62,134 nt of DNA, taken from NCBI RefSeq assembly GCF_020144665.1, contig NZ_JAAHBQ010000028.1, positions 1 through 62,134 of the forward strand, written 5' to 3'. A program made the position numbers and the translations under genes. Under the pieces are notes generated by a model. That model made no database searches, was not told where the DNA came from, and saw only the letters and a list, made by a program, of their open reading frames with translations. Shown piece after piece: positions 41,885 through 50,976 of this stretch (the stretch's first letter is position 1; each line of letters begins with the position of its first letter). Source of the DNA: Oscillatoria salina IIICB1. GTDB lineage: Bacteria; Cyanobacteriota; Cyanobacteriia; Cyanobacteriales; SIO1D9.

Positions 41885-43510
41885 TTAGATGCGAGATCGA
41901 TCGACGGGAAAATGAGTCTCAGCCTCAGCTAAATGTTTTTTAAGAGTGGCTACTGGTAGAGGTGCTTGGATGTGATTCCAAGGTAAGGTTTGCTCGAGTT
42001 TCCAGTTATCGTGGACGTAGAAATCGAGGTGGGGAATTTGTCCGCGCATTTCTTTAAAAGCACGTTTAAAACTTCCGACAGTATCACCGTAGTTTCTAGT
42101 TAATTGTAGCAGAGGAGCGAGGCGGCGATCGCCACGGGAGATTAAAGCTTGAATTATTGACCAGTTATAACTTTCTGGGCGAAATTCTATTCCTTTTTTT
42201 CCTAGTTGTTTTTGTAATAATTTTAGTCTTTTTTTCGCTTGCGAATTGACGCCAAACCACTGAAAAGGCGTATGCGATTTGGGAACGAATGTGCTGCAAC
42301 CCAAGGTGAGACGCAAACCTGGGGCAGATTTCTTGATAGTTTCCATCATGGAAATAGTTTCTTCAATATCGGCTAATTCTTCGCCGGGAACGCCAACCAT
42401 TCCATAAAGTTTTATTCCTTTTAAACCACCTGCTTTAGCATTGATTGCCGCTTGTACAATTTCGTCATTTGCTAACTTCTTGTTTATAATTTGTCGCAAT
42501 CTTGCCGAACCACTCTCAACCGCAATTGTCAGCGAACGAGTATCGCGCTTACTTAAAGTTGCAGCTAGTTTTTCTGTCACTGTATTTGTCCGTACCGAAG
42601 CGATACTTAAACGCACGTCGTCGTACTTTGGTTGACTGAGATAGTCGAGTAAAGTTTCAAATTCGGGATGTTGGGTAACTGATGCACCTAATAAACCAAT
42701 GCGGTTGGTAACTTTAACTCCTTTTTCAATCGCGGGAATTAAAGAACTTTCTAAGTTAGCAGTGCGAAAAGGTAAAGTTAGATAACTAGCTAAACAAAAA
42801 CGACACATTTCTGGACAACTTCGCACTACTTCTACCATGTAAATATTAGCCCAAGCTGCCTCTTCCGTAACAACTGTAGATGCGGAAAGAGTGTTACCGC
42901 GATAGGTTTGTTTTTCTACTTGTGCGGGAATTGAACTATCTACTGGTTGAATAGATTTAATTGCACCATCAAGGCTGTGATAAGTAACTTCATATAAACT
43001 GGGGACATAAACCCCAGGAATTGTGGCTAAATGACGCAATTTTGTGGCACGATCTGCTTTTCTAACTTGTTTATAAGCTTCAATAAAATTAGCAAGTAAA
43101 TTTTCGCCATCACCGAGTAAAATTATGTCAAAAAAGGCGGCAAAAGGTTCAGGATTAGCAGTTAAAACAGGTCCGCCACCAAATACTAGAGGATGGGTAT
43201 CTTTTCTTGAGGTAGCTTCGAGGGGAATTTCTAAAGATTCGAGGAGATTGAGGATATTGACATAATCCAATTCCCATGATAAAGAAAATCCTAGGAGTTC
43301 AGGATTGCGAGGTAAAGATTCGGCGCGATCGCAAAACAAACGAGAAACCTGCAAATCCGATCGCGTGGCTAAAGTTGCCCAGACAATCTGGTAGCCTAGG
43401 CTAGTAATGCCGACGCTGTAGTCGTTGGGAAAAGCAAAGACAACGGGAATAGCGTCAGCATCGGGGGTAGCAGGAGTAAATAAAAGACGTTCGGAGGCAA
43501 AAAGACTCAA
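41885..43510 (-). CDS. B12-binding-type radical SAM protein
   Basis: 541 aa. Residues 20-150 have the layout of a cobalamin-binding-like domain, with VVFAFPNDYSVGITSLG and a GGGPVLTANPEPFAAFFD segment. The radical SAM core starts at SCPEMCRFC (Cys232, Cys236, Cys239) and continues with the segment SLTIAVESGSARLRQIINK and GLKGIKLYGMVGVPGE. The C-terminal quarter contains GCSTFVPKSHTPFQW, typical of the family with C-terminal extension. The reaction is unknown. The canonical B12 motif D-x-H-x-x-G is not obvious, so cobalamin use is uncertain. It may have been called a Fe-S oxidoreductase in other genomes. Confidence 0.85.
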   Translation of the reverse strand: MSLFASERLLFTPATPDADAIPVVFAFPNDYSVGITSLGYQIVWATLATRSDLQVSRLFCDRAESLPRNPELLGFSLSWELDYVNILNLLESLEIPLEATSRKDTHPLVFGGGPVLTANPEPFAAFFDIILLGDGENLLANFIEAYKQVRKADRATKLRHLATIPGVYVPSLYEVTYHSLDGAIKSIQPVDSSIPAQVEKQTYRGNTLSASTVVTEEAAWANIYMVEVVRSCPEMCRFCLASYLTLPFRTANLESSLIPAIEKGVKVTNRIGLLGASVTQHPEFETLLDYLSQPKYDDVRLSIASVRTNTVTEKLAATLSKRDTRSLTIAVESGSARLRQIINKKLANDEIVQAAINAKAGGLKGIKLYGMVGVPGEELADIEETISMMETIKKSAPGLRLTLGCSTFVPKSHTPFQWFGVNSQAKKRLKLLQKQLGKKGIEFRPESYNWSIIQALISRGDRRLAPLLQLTRNYGDTVGSFKRAFKEMRGQIPHLDFYVHDNWKLEQTLPWNHIQAPLPVATLKKHLAEAETHFPVDRSRI

Positions 43511-43523
43511 GGTTTCTGTTTAA

Positions 43524-43565
43524 ATTGGGGATTAGGGATTGGGAATTGGGGATTAGGGATTGGGC
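43524..43565. repeat. Heptamer tract (ATTGGGG type) upstream of the radical SAM gene
   Basis: Six heptamers in register: ATTGGGG, ATTAGGG, ATTGGGA, ATTGGGG, ATTAGGG, ATTGGGC. They are the complement of CCCCAAT and CCCTAAT units. A short CCCAGTCCCCAGTCCCC run follows at about 43609-43625, before the PBP1A gene. Confidence 0.93.
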
Positions 43566-43733
43566 ATTCAGTATAATATCAGTTTATCTCACAATTTTGC
43601 TTGGTCTTCCCAGTCCCCAGTCCCCAAATCTTGAGGAAATGAAAAATAGCGATCGCAAAACTCGATCCTCGACATACAATAAGCAAGCATAAGCGCGAGT
43701 AGCGGTGGGTCGTGGTCGAACTGAGGAGCAAAA

Positions 43734-46301
43734 ATGTTTAATCTTATTCCCCCGATGCTGAGACAAAAAGCCAACAAAGCTAATGACTCAACATCCGCAA
43801 CACCAGAAACAGTCTCTAGTGAGGATTCTAACTCACCTCTGGTGGAGGAAACCACAGCAACGAGAATCCAAACAGATGACGAAGCCGAAATTGACCCGGA
43901 AAAAGAAAATAATGCTCGAAAATTACCAGCAAAACTGGTAGAATTTTGCCAGAAAGTACCAGTACCCGAAAAAGTTGCCAAACAGTTTCGGGAACCGCGA
44001 TCGCTACATCGTCGGTATTGGTTCTGGCTGAGTTTAGTAGCGGGTGTAGGTGTAAGCGGCGGCGCGATCGCTCTGGGTGTGGTAGCCTGGAAGCTTGAAA
44101 ATAGCGTGCCGAAATCTTACGATGAAGTCCTCACCTATGCTCGTGAAGGTACTTTGACAATTAAATCTGCTGATGGGGCGGTTCTGCAAGAAATTGGACC
44201 TGTTACCCACGAAAAGCTGGCAATTGACGAAATTCCCGAACAAGTACAAAATGCTTTTATCGCCAGTGAAGACCGTAACTTCCGAGAACATGGCGGTGTA
44301 GATTATGGTGGTTTAATTCGCGCTAGCTTGTCGAATACGAAGTCTGGGGAAGTTGTCGAAGGGGGTAGCACGATTACCCAACAATTAGCTAGACTGATTT
44401 ATCTCGACCAAGAACGCACAGCGTGGCGGAAAGCGAGAGAAATTCGCATCGCCCAAAAGATAGAAAATAATTACGAAAAAGAGCGGATTTTAGAGCGTTA
44501 TCTGAATTTAATTTATTTAGGTTCGGGTGCTTATGGAATTGGTGATGCAGCTTGGGTTTATTTCAGTAAGTCCGTAGATGACTTAACTTTAGCCGAAACT
44601 GCAACCTTAGCAGGAATTGCACCAGCCCCAAGTGAATTTTCGCCGTTTGAGAATCCTGAATTGGCGAAACAGCGTCGGGATGAAGTGTTGCGACGAATGG
44701 CAAAAGAAGGTACAATTAGCCAAGCCGCAGCCGAAAGTGCGATCGCGTCTCCTTTAGAAACAAAACGTAGCAAACCGAAACGTTTACAACGTCAAGCGCC
44801 TTATTTCACCGAATATGTGCAAAAGGAACTGAAAAAAATTGTTCCGGAAGAGGCTTTACAAGCAGGCGGAGTTGTGGTAGAGACAACTCTGAATAATGAT
44901 TGGCAAAAACAAGCCGAAAAAGCGATCGCCGAAACCCTAGCCGAAAATGGTGAAAGCCTCGCTTTTGAACAAGCAGCCTTAGTCGCGATCGATCCCCGGA
45001 ACGGCGGAATCAAAGCAATGGTAGGCGGTAGCGACTTTAGCAAAAACCAATATAACCGCGTTACCCAAGCCCAAAGACAACCAGGATCGACATTCAAAAC
45101 CTTTGTCTACGCTACCGCGATCGCCGCAGGATTTTCGCCCAACCAAGGCTTCATGAATGCCAAATATGTCGTCGATGACTACAAACCCGAAAACTATAAC
45201 AAGTATTACAGCGATAGCTGGACTTCGATGCGCGAAGCGTTGATTCAATCAATCAACGTAATTGCAGTTCGCGCCCTTGTCGATGTAGGTTGGGAACCGA
45301 CAATCGAAGTAGCGAAAAAAATGGGTATCGAATCGAAACTCGAACCCGCTTACGGACTAGCACTTGGCGCGTCAGAAGTCAACCTTTTAGAACTAACCAA
45401 CGCCTACGGAACCCTAGCCAACAAAGGTGTTCGCCAAAAAGCAAACGGGATTGTGAAGGTTCTAAATAGCAAAGGAGAGACGATTTACGAAGCCGAGAAC
45501 AAAGGCGATCGCGCGATCGATGCCGAATCCGCCGCGATTACCAATTGGATGCTTCAAGGAGTCGTCAGTAGCGGTACAGGAAGCGCCGCCAAATTAGACC
45601 GCCCTGTAGCTGGAAAAACAGGCACATCCGACGAAGCCCGCGACTTATGGTTCGTCGGTTACGTCCCCCAATTAGTCGCAGGAGTTTGGCTAGGAAACGA
45701 CGACAACAAGCCAACCAAAGGTAGCAGTAACACCGCCGCAGCCGCTTGGAAAGACTTCATGAGCGAAGTCGTCGAAGACTTACCCGAAGAAAAATTTGAC
45801 GAAATTCCCAAAGAATTAGGCGATCGCGAAGGCAGCATTAAAGCCAAACCACTAAAACCGAAAAACCAATACTACATCTACAAACCCAAACCCAAACCAC
45901 AGCCTCGCGTTACCGCTACCAGAAGTTCTGGCTCTACATCCCGTCGTAGCTATAGCGGCAGCAGTTCCCGTCGTAGCTCATCCGGCTCAAGCAGAAGCTA
46001 CACACCTCGTCGCGCAGCCGCACCAGCCCGACGCAGCGCGCCAGCCCCCGCACGGCGTACCTATCAAGCACCAGCCCGACGCAGCGCACCAGCCCCAGCC
46101 CCAGTACGACGCAGTGCGCCAGCACCAGCCCCAGCCCCAGTACGACGCAGTGCGCCAGCACCAACACGCCAAGCCGCACCGCCCCCACCACCCCCACCAC
46201 GGGCAGCAGCACCCGCTCCCGCAGCACCGCCACCACCTGTAAACCAAGCTCCGGTGCTGAACAAACAAGCCAAACCTCCCGTAGCACCACCGCCTCCCTA
46301 A
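43734..46301 (+). CDS. Class A penicillin-binding protein with long Arg/Ser/Pro/Ala tail
   Basis: 855 aa. Acidic cytoplasmic N-terminus (1-92), one transmembrane helix (about 95-119), glycosyltransferase with Glu179 (SEDRNFREHGG) and GGSTITQQLAR, transpeptidase with Ser452-Lys455 (STFK), SIN at 506-508 and KTG at 628-630. The last 150 residues (705-855) are unusual: basic and low-complexity, first Lys/Pro, then Ser/Arg/Gly, then RRSAPAP-type repeats and a polyproline end. This tail would lie in the periplasm. It could bind anionic wall polymers; that is inference. Second class A PBP of the window, without an FHA domain. ATG 43734 gives MFNLIPP. Confidence 0.94.
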   Translation: MFNLIPPMLRQKANKANDSTSATPETVSSEDSNSPLVEETTATRIQTDDEAEIDPEKENNARKLPAKLVEFCQKVPVPEKVAKQFREPRSLHRRYWFWLSLVAGVGVSGGAIALGVVAWKLENSVPKSYDEVLTYAREGTLTIKSADGAVLQEIGPVTHEKLAIDEIPEQVQNAFIASEDRNFREHGGVDYGGLIRASLSNTKSGEVVEGGSTITQQLARLIYLDQERTAWRKAREIRIAQKIENNYEKERILERYLNLIYLGSGAYGIGDAAWVYFSKSVDDLTLAETATLAGIAPAPSEFSPFENPELAKQRRDEVLRRMAKEGTISQAAAESAIASPLETKRSKPKRLQRQAPYFTEYVQKELKKIVPEEALQAGGVVVETTLNNDWQKQAEKAIAETLAENGESLAFEQAALVAIDPRNGGIKAMVGGSDFSKNQYNRVTQAQRQPGSTFKTFVYATAIAAGFSPNQGFMNAKYVVDDYKPENYNKYYSDSWTSMREALIQSINVIAVRALVDVGWEPTIEVAKKMGIESKLEPAYGLALGASEVNLLELTNAYGTLANKGVRQKANGIVKVLNSKGETIYEAENKGDRAIDAESAAITNWMLQGVVSSGTGSAAKLDRPVAGKTGTSDEARDLWFVGYVPQLVAGVWLGNDDNKPTKGSSNTAAAAWKDFMSEVVEDLPEEKFDEIPKELGDREGSIKAKPLKPKNQYYIYKPKPKPQPRVTATRSSGSTSRRSYSGSSSRRSSSGSSRSYTPRRAAAPARRSAPAPARRTYQAPARRSAPAPAPVRRSAPAPAPAPVRRSAPAPTRQAAPPPPPPPRAAAPAPAAPPPPVNQAPVLNKQAKPPVAPPPP

Positions 46302-46454
46302 GAAGGAGGACAAGGAGGAGGGGGGAGACAAGGAGGAGGGGGAGGACAAGGAGGAGGGGGAGGACAAACTGATAACTGAACCCAGTCCCCAATCCCTTCC
46401 AGTCCCCAATCCCCAATCGCCAATCCCCAATCCCTAGTCCCCAATATCCCCCAA
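46302..46454. repeat. Purine-rich and heptamer repeats after PBP1A gene
   Basis: 46302-46365 is a run of AGGAGGACA- and GGAGGGGG-type words. From 46383 heptamers follow: CAGTCCC, CAATCCC, a three-base break, then CAGTCCC, CAATCCC, CAATCGC, CAATCCC, CAATCCC, TAGTCCC. The remaining bases up to 46546 precede the small membrane protein gene and should contain its promoter. Confidence 0.88.
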
Positions 46455-46546
46455 ACTCCTGATTAAACCTGGGATTGATGGAGAATTACCCGATCTTTGG
46501 TAGGATAACCAAAAAAGAAGCACCAAAATTAAGGAGTTTATAACTT

Positions 46547-46759
46547 ATGAATCCATTATTAGCAGAAGGAACTGCCGTTGCTGGAAATTTCCCGATTTCG
46601 TTTACGGCTGTTTATGTAGTAGGATTTGTCGCGGCAGTAACGCTCGGTTCGATCGCCTGGTATAATTCCAAGCGCCCGGTTGGTTGGGAAAATAAAGAGC
46701 GTCCCGATGTTGTTCCCAAAGTTGATAAAGAGGAAAATCCTGGAGTTGGTAAACCTTAA
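46547..46759 (+). CDS. Small single-helix membrane protein, possibly Psb35
   Basis: 70 aa. A short lumen-like N-terminus, one transmembrane helix (about residues 19-41, SFTAVYVVGFVAAVTLGSIAWY) and a polar, Pro/Lys-rich cytoplasmic tail containing NSKRPVGWE. I recall a photosystem II-associated cyanobacterial protein of this size and shape, Psb35 (Ssl2148 in Synechocystis), but I cannot verify the match. An excellent rho-independent terminator follows at 46798. Monocistronic. Confidence 0.75.
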   Translation: MNPLLAEGTAVAGNFPISFTAVYVVGFVAAVTLGSIAWYNSKRPVGWENKERPDVVPKVDKEENPGVGKP

Positions 46760-46797
46760 TAAGACAATTTGTACTGTTTAAGAAGACTTTTTTTGGT

Positions 46798-46825
46798 GAG
46801 ACGCGGATTTCGCGTCTCTATTTTT
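46798..46825 (+). terminator. Rho-independent terminator after the 70-aa gene
   Basis: GAGACGCG, five-base loop, CGCGTCTC, then TATTTTT. GC-rich 8-base perfect stem with a U tail, about 40 bases after the stop codon. Confidence 0.85.
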
Positions 46826-46869
46826 AACTGGGATAGCAGAAAATTTTAGTTTTTGTCAAATATAATCAA

Positions 46870-46911
46870 TGTATCGAGCTAATTTTTCAGGTTACTTTTT
46901 CAGCAAACCCT
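46870..46911. repeat. Dispersed 42-base sequence, copy 2
   Basis: Begins TGTATCGAGCTAATTTTT as at 23150 and stays alignable for 42 bases. It lies between the terminator and the NACHT gene's 3' end. Confidence 0.75.
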
Positions 46912-46962
46912 AACTTAGGTGGAGATAAATAAGCTTTCGATCTTATGCAGCAAAGTGCTAAT

Positions 46963-49350
46963 TTATTTTGCTAAGAGTAAAGTAGCTTCAATTTCTTGGC
47001 GTACTTCCCTAGTAATATAACAATCACTGTTGAGGCACTCTACTAATAACTGATTAGCTTCATAGTAATTTTTCAGCGCTTGTGCTTGTTCTGGGCTAAA
47101 TTGCCAATTGTGACCAATATTGCGATAATTAATGGTAATCGTTCGGAGTTGATTTGTCCAAGCTGTACCATTTTGCTGCCACCACTGCTGAAATTCGGCT
47201 TCAGATTCGCGATCGCCGGGTAATTGTTGTTTAAGTTTTTGCAAAGCTTGACCTAATTTGGAGTTGGCGGCGCGATCGCAGGCGAGAGCAAATGCACCTA
47301 GAAAGGCATAGGGACGATCTGTATTACGCAAATCTTGGGCGCGATCGCAGGCTAAGGTGAGGATTTCGTCTAAACCGATATCGAGGGCGCGAATGTTACC
47401 CAACATGACAAGAATAAATAAGTTGCGATCGAGGGCGCGTACTAATTCGCAATTGCGGTAATTTTTTGGGTTACGATTAGTTTGTTGAATACAGGCAAGA
47501 TTGAAGTAAAATGCTCTGACTGCGGCGGCTTTAAAAGTAACTTCTACAGTAAGAGTTTTTTCATTTACCCAAGTTAAAAATTCCTGTAAGTAAGCATCTT
47601 TGGCTAGCAAATTATCAATTTTTGCTTTCATCAACAATAATAAACAATCGGCTTGAGGTAACATTCCTACTGCCAGTAAAAAGATTTCGCGCCAGTTTTT
47701 TTCGGTAATTCGAGCGACTAAATTGTTGAGCGATTTTTCTAATTCTTGGGGAGAGGAACTGGTGACAATTTTGCGGGCGGTAAAATACTCTTGAAAACTC
47801 AAATGAGAAAAAGAATAAATTCCTCTGGCTCGTTCGACTAAAATCCCGTGTTGTGTTTCAATGGATTTAAGGACGGCGGCACTGTCAAGTTGTAAAGCAC
47901 GAGAGTCAGTTTCGCTCTCGGTGAGATTGCGAAGATAGTCAGCAATATACTTTTCAATGTCTTTTTGTTTGAAGAGAAATTCTTGACGCTCGAAAGTAAT
48001 CAGTGCGAGATTAGAAAGTAAATCTTTCTTACGCTGTACCGAGAGTTTTTGGTAAACGCGATCGCGGACAATCCCCCGTTTCGCATCCCATTTTCTCATT
48101 AAAGTCGCAATTCCACAACCGTATAACTCGGCGCGATCGCTAGGAAAATCACCATTATCTTCAAATTCTAAACACAACAATGTTAGTAGCAAGGGATTAG
48201 TTGCGAGTTCCTGAATTCGGTGATTTGCTTGCAGTTGTGCTAAAAATTGTTCGGCTTCATAAACGGTTTCGCTGTCGCCTTTTTTGGTTAGACAAGCCAG
48301 ATTACTATCTATTTCTTCACCTTGAGAACAAATTACATGACAATGACTTTCAGTACGACCCAAATTAGTATGATATTTAGCTGTAAACCATTTCTGAACA
48401 AAAGATTCAATTTGCTGGTAACTAAAATCAGCAATTTCTACTTCCGTGAAGTTATCTAAAGTAGATTTTCGTACTGCGGTGCGACAGGCGATCGCGAAAC
48501 GATTGCGGTGATATTGACAATAAAAATTGCGAATTTCCTGATTTACTCGCAGAACATCTTCGGCTTTAACTTCATCGATGCCATCAATTAAAATTAACGC
48601 TCTCCCTTCGTTCAGTAATTTGGCTGTTTGCGCTTCACTTACGTCAAAAATCAACAACAGCTTGATAATATATTCCCTCAAACTCGGCTGATTTTCTGAT
48701 TCGGAAAAGTGTCTCGCTACCAGAAAAATTGGCACTAAATCGCCGAGCAAATCGCGATAGCTGCACTGAAGAGCAAGATATTTTAAAAATGTAGTTTTTC
48801 CCGATCCGGGTTTACCGAGAATTGTCAGTTTTGGATAACGCCGCACCGCTTCTTCCGCAGGACAACGTTCTTCATTGAGTCGATTGAGTCCAAGGCGATC
48901 GCCGTTTTCTGCTTCCGGACTAAACTGTTGTAAGAGTTCGGCGATCGTCAAATTTTTCCGTCGGGGAATTTTTTCTAAGATATTCACTTCTGTGTAAATA
49001 TCGCTAATTTCGATCGGACGGGACATATCTAAAACCCGAATTGTGCCGCACTGATCTTGCAGACTGAGGCGTAGTTTGGTACAAATATTATTAACTAAAG
49101 TATCGATATTTTGCAGTTCTGGCGCTTGGGGTTCCTCCTCAAAAACCTCTTCCCAGTCGAAATCGAGTCGAAAGCAAATTTCCTTAAAAATTGTTTGATC
49201 TACTGGCTTCCCTGCAAAAAATTTTCCTACAGTCTGACGCACGCAACCCACTTCCTCAGCCAACTGTTGCTGAGTTAATTCCGTGCGCTGGAATGCTCGG
49301 ATTGCTTTTTGTCTGCCTAATTCTGATAGTTTAAGCGATCGCCTTGCCAT
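46963..49350 (-). CDS. NACHT NTPase with N-terminal helix-turn-helix (bNACHT-type)
   Basis: 795 aa. Residues 10-75 form a Cro/C1-like helix-turn-helix (LTQQQLAEEVGCVRQTVGKFFAG). A linker with EIYTEVNILEK-like residues (117-127) leads to the NACHT NTPase: Walker A GKPGSGKT (179-186), Walker B ALILIDGIDEV (251-261), then a CRTAV arginine segment and ATNPLLLTLLC. FSHLSFQEYFTARKI is a classical end of the NACHT helical region. The C-terminal part (about 600-795) is helical, resembling the NACHT C-terminal helical domain seen in cyanobacteria. Bacterial NACHT proteins are STAND NTPases, several of which protect against phages. Divergent from the response regulator gene 153 bases away. Confidence 0.88.
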   Translation of the reverse strand: MARRSLKLSELGRQKAIRAFQRTELTQQQLAEEVGCVRQTVGKFFAGKPVDQTIFKEICFRLDFDWEEVFEEEPQAPELQNIDTLVNNICTKLRLSLQDQCGTIRVLDMSRPIEISDIYTEVNILEKIPRRKNLTIAELLQQFSPEAENGDRLGLNRLNEERCPAEEAVRRYPKLTILGKPGSGKTTFLKYLALQCSYRDLLGDLVPIFLVARHFSESENQPSLREYIIKLLLIFDVSEAQTAKLLNEGRALILIDGIDEVKAEDVLRVNQEIRNFYCQYHRNRFAIACRTAVRKSTLDNFTEVEIADFSYQQIESFVQKWFTAKYHTNLGRTESHCHVICSQGEEIDSNLACLTKKGDSETVYEAEQFLAQLQANHRIQELATNPLLLTLLCLEFEDNGDFPSDRAELYGCGIATLMRKWDAKRGIVRDRVYQKLSVQRKKDLLSNLALITFERQEFLFKQKDIEKYIADYLRNLTESETDSRALQLDSAAVLKSIETQHGILVERARGIYSFSHLSFQEYFTARKIVTSSSPQELEKSLNNLVARITEKNWREIFLLAVGMLPQADCLLLLMKAKIDNLLAKDAYLQEFLTWVNEKTLTVEVTFKAAAVRAFYFNLACIQQTNRNPKNYRNCELVRALDRNLFILVMLGNIRALDIGLDEILTLACDRAQDLRNTDRPYAFLGAFALACDRAANSKLGQALQKLKQQLPGDRESEAEFQQWWQQNGTAWTNQLRTITINYRNIGHNWQFSPEQAQALKNYYEANQLLVECLNSDCYITREVRQEIEATLLLAK

Positions 49351-49503
49351 TGCTAATCAATCAACTTGTGTAAAATTTAGTTAATTTTTTTTGCAAATTA
49401 GCGCCATTTTAACATTGCTCTCACTAACTTAAACATTACGCTAACTTGGCTTTGTCATGCTGGAATTTACTTAAATTCTAATTAATTATACCGAGAGGTT
49501 GTC

Positions 49504-49899
49504 ATGAAAACAGTCCTAATAGTCGAAGACGAGGTAATTAATGTTAAAGTGTTCTCCAAAATTCTCACTAAGCAAGGTGGATTTGCCGTCAAACACAGCG
49601 AAAATCCTGAAGAAGTAATCCAACTCGCCAAATCGGGGCAAGCGGATGTTATCTTGATGGATGTTTCTCTGGCAAGGAGTTTTTATCAGGGTAAACCAGT
49701 AGATGGGATTAAAATCACGCAAATGTTGAAGGCTGATTCTACTACTGCGAGACTACCAGTTATTTTAGTAACCGCCCACGCCAGAGAAGGCGATCGCGAA
49801 GCATTTTTGCAACAAAGTGGTGCTGATGGTTATATTCCCAAACCTGTTATCGATCTACAAGATTTCCTCGCGCAAATTGCCGCGATGGTACCAGTATAG
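49504..49899 (+). CDS. Single-domain response regulator
   Basis: 131 aa receiver domain without an output domain. Acidic pocket Glu8-Asp9, phosphoacceptor Asp53 in VILMDVS, Thr90 in ILVTAHA and Lys113 in YIPKPV are all present. The loop after the acceptor (ARSFYQGKPVDG) is several residues longer than in CheY-type proteins. No histidine kinase is adjacent. Divergent from the NACHT gene; a functional link is not shown by the sequence. Confidence 0.9.
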   Translation: MKTVLIVEDEVINVKVFSKILTKQGGFAVKHSENPEEVIQLAKSGQADVILMDVSLARSFYQGKPVDGIKITQMLKADSTTARLPVILVTAHAREGDREAFLQQSGADGYIPKPVIDLQDFLAQIAAMVPV

Positions 49900-50013
49900 T
49901 TACAAGAATAAGTTTGGAGATTTTTTAGTTCCCGCCAGGAGGAAAATTTGCTGAAGGTGCAAGTCTACAAGATGAAAGCGATCGCGAATGTTAATCGTCA
50001 ATCACAGATTCAC

Positions 50014-50061
50014 GCTGGCGAACGCAGATTTAGCTTATACTATCTTAATCTGCGTTCCAGC
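50014..50061. other. Long imperfect hairpin in the 49900-50171 gap
   Basis: GCTGGCGAACGCAGATT pairs with AATCTGCGTTCCAGC with one bulged base and a 16-base loop. It lies 110-160 bases upstream of the TspO-like gene and 115 bases after the response regulator. It could be a structured leader, a terminator without U tail or a dispersed palindrome. No ORF is seen in the gap. Confidence 0.55.
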
Positions 50062-50171
50062 TTGGTCTGTTGGCAATGATAGTTACAGGTTTCTTTCTCT
50101 GGGCAGTGGATTTGAGCAGAATGATTTTCTAACTTAAGCTTAAAATAGGCTTAATTGAGTTAGAGCAAATT

Positions 50172-50972
50172 ATGAAATTCAACCGTGACTTGGTTAGACA
50201 AATCTTTAATTTAACGTCTATCCTCGGTGCTTTTGGGATTAATATTTGGGCTAATCTCGCCCCAATTAAAGGTTTGACGATTGGCGAAATATCAAATCAA
50301 ATATTTGGCGATGTTTTAATTACTCCAGCTAGTTATGCTTTTGCTATTTGGGGAGTAATTTATTTAGGGTTGATTAGTTTTGCAGTTTATCAGTTTTTAC
50401 CAGCTCAACGCCATCAGGAAAAATTGCGTCGGCTTGGTTACAGTTTAGGGTTTGCTAGTTGGGCACAAATTGTTTGGGTATTTGTCTTTTTGTCTCGCTG
50501 GTTTGTAATTTCTTTAGTGGCTATGATTGCCATTTTGCTACCTTTACTTGGTGGATACTTAAAATTAAGAAATGGGGACAAAAATTTTTCTCGTCAGGAG
50601 CGATGGTTGATGGTAATTCCCATTAGTATTTATTTAGGTTGGATTAGCGTAGCAACAATTTTGAACGTCGCGATCGCTTTAACGAGTGTCAACTGGAATG
50701 GTTGGGAAATCAGCCCGGTAGTGTGGACATCGATGATGGTAGCCGTCGCGGGAATAATTGGTGCTACAGTAATTAAACAACAGCGAGATCGAGCATTTGG
50801 CTTAGTCTTAGTTTGGGCGCTAGTAGCGATCGCAGTTCGTCATTGGGAGACACTGGCGATCGCCCTAACATCCGTAGTCGTCGCGATCTGCTTAGTTATT
50901 TTCCTCATTTTCCAGCTATTACGATCTCGCCGCAATAACTTTAAATCAGCAGAAAAGCCCCTAAATGACTGA
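50172..50972 (+). CDS. TspO/MBR-like tryptophan-rich membrane protein
   Basis: 266 aa with about seven hydrophobic segments. TPASYAFAIWGVIYLGLI is the best family motif, and conserved Trp residues occur in later helices (WAQIVWVF, GWISVATILN, ISPVVWT), consistent with the large tryptophan-rich variant of TspO found in some bacteria. TspO proteins bind porphyrins and other lipophilic ligands; a role for this one is not shown. Converges on the DUF389 gene, with stops five bases apart. Confidence 0.72.
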   Translation: MKFNRDLVRQIFNLTSILGAFGINIWANLAPIKGLTIGEISNQIFGDVLITPASYAFAIWGVIYLGLISFAVYQFLPAQRHQEKLRRLGYSLGFASWAQIVWVFVFLSRWFVISLVAMIAILLPLLGGYLKLRNGDKNFSRQERWLMVIPISIYLGWISVATILNVAIALTSVNWNGWEISPVVWTSMMVAVAGIIGATVIKQQRDRAFGLVLVWALVAIAVRHWETLAIALTSVVVAICLVIFLIFQLLRSRRNNFKSAEKPLND

Positions 50973-50976
50973 TTAA

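Noticed and set aside
45934-46430. Several minus-strand frames opposite the PBP1A tail
   Set aside because: They arise from the low-complexity GC-rich tail and have no start context or family resemblance.
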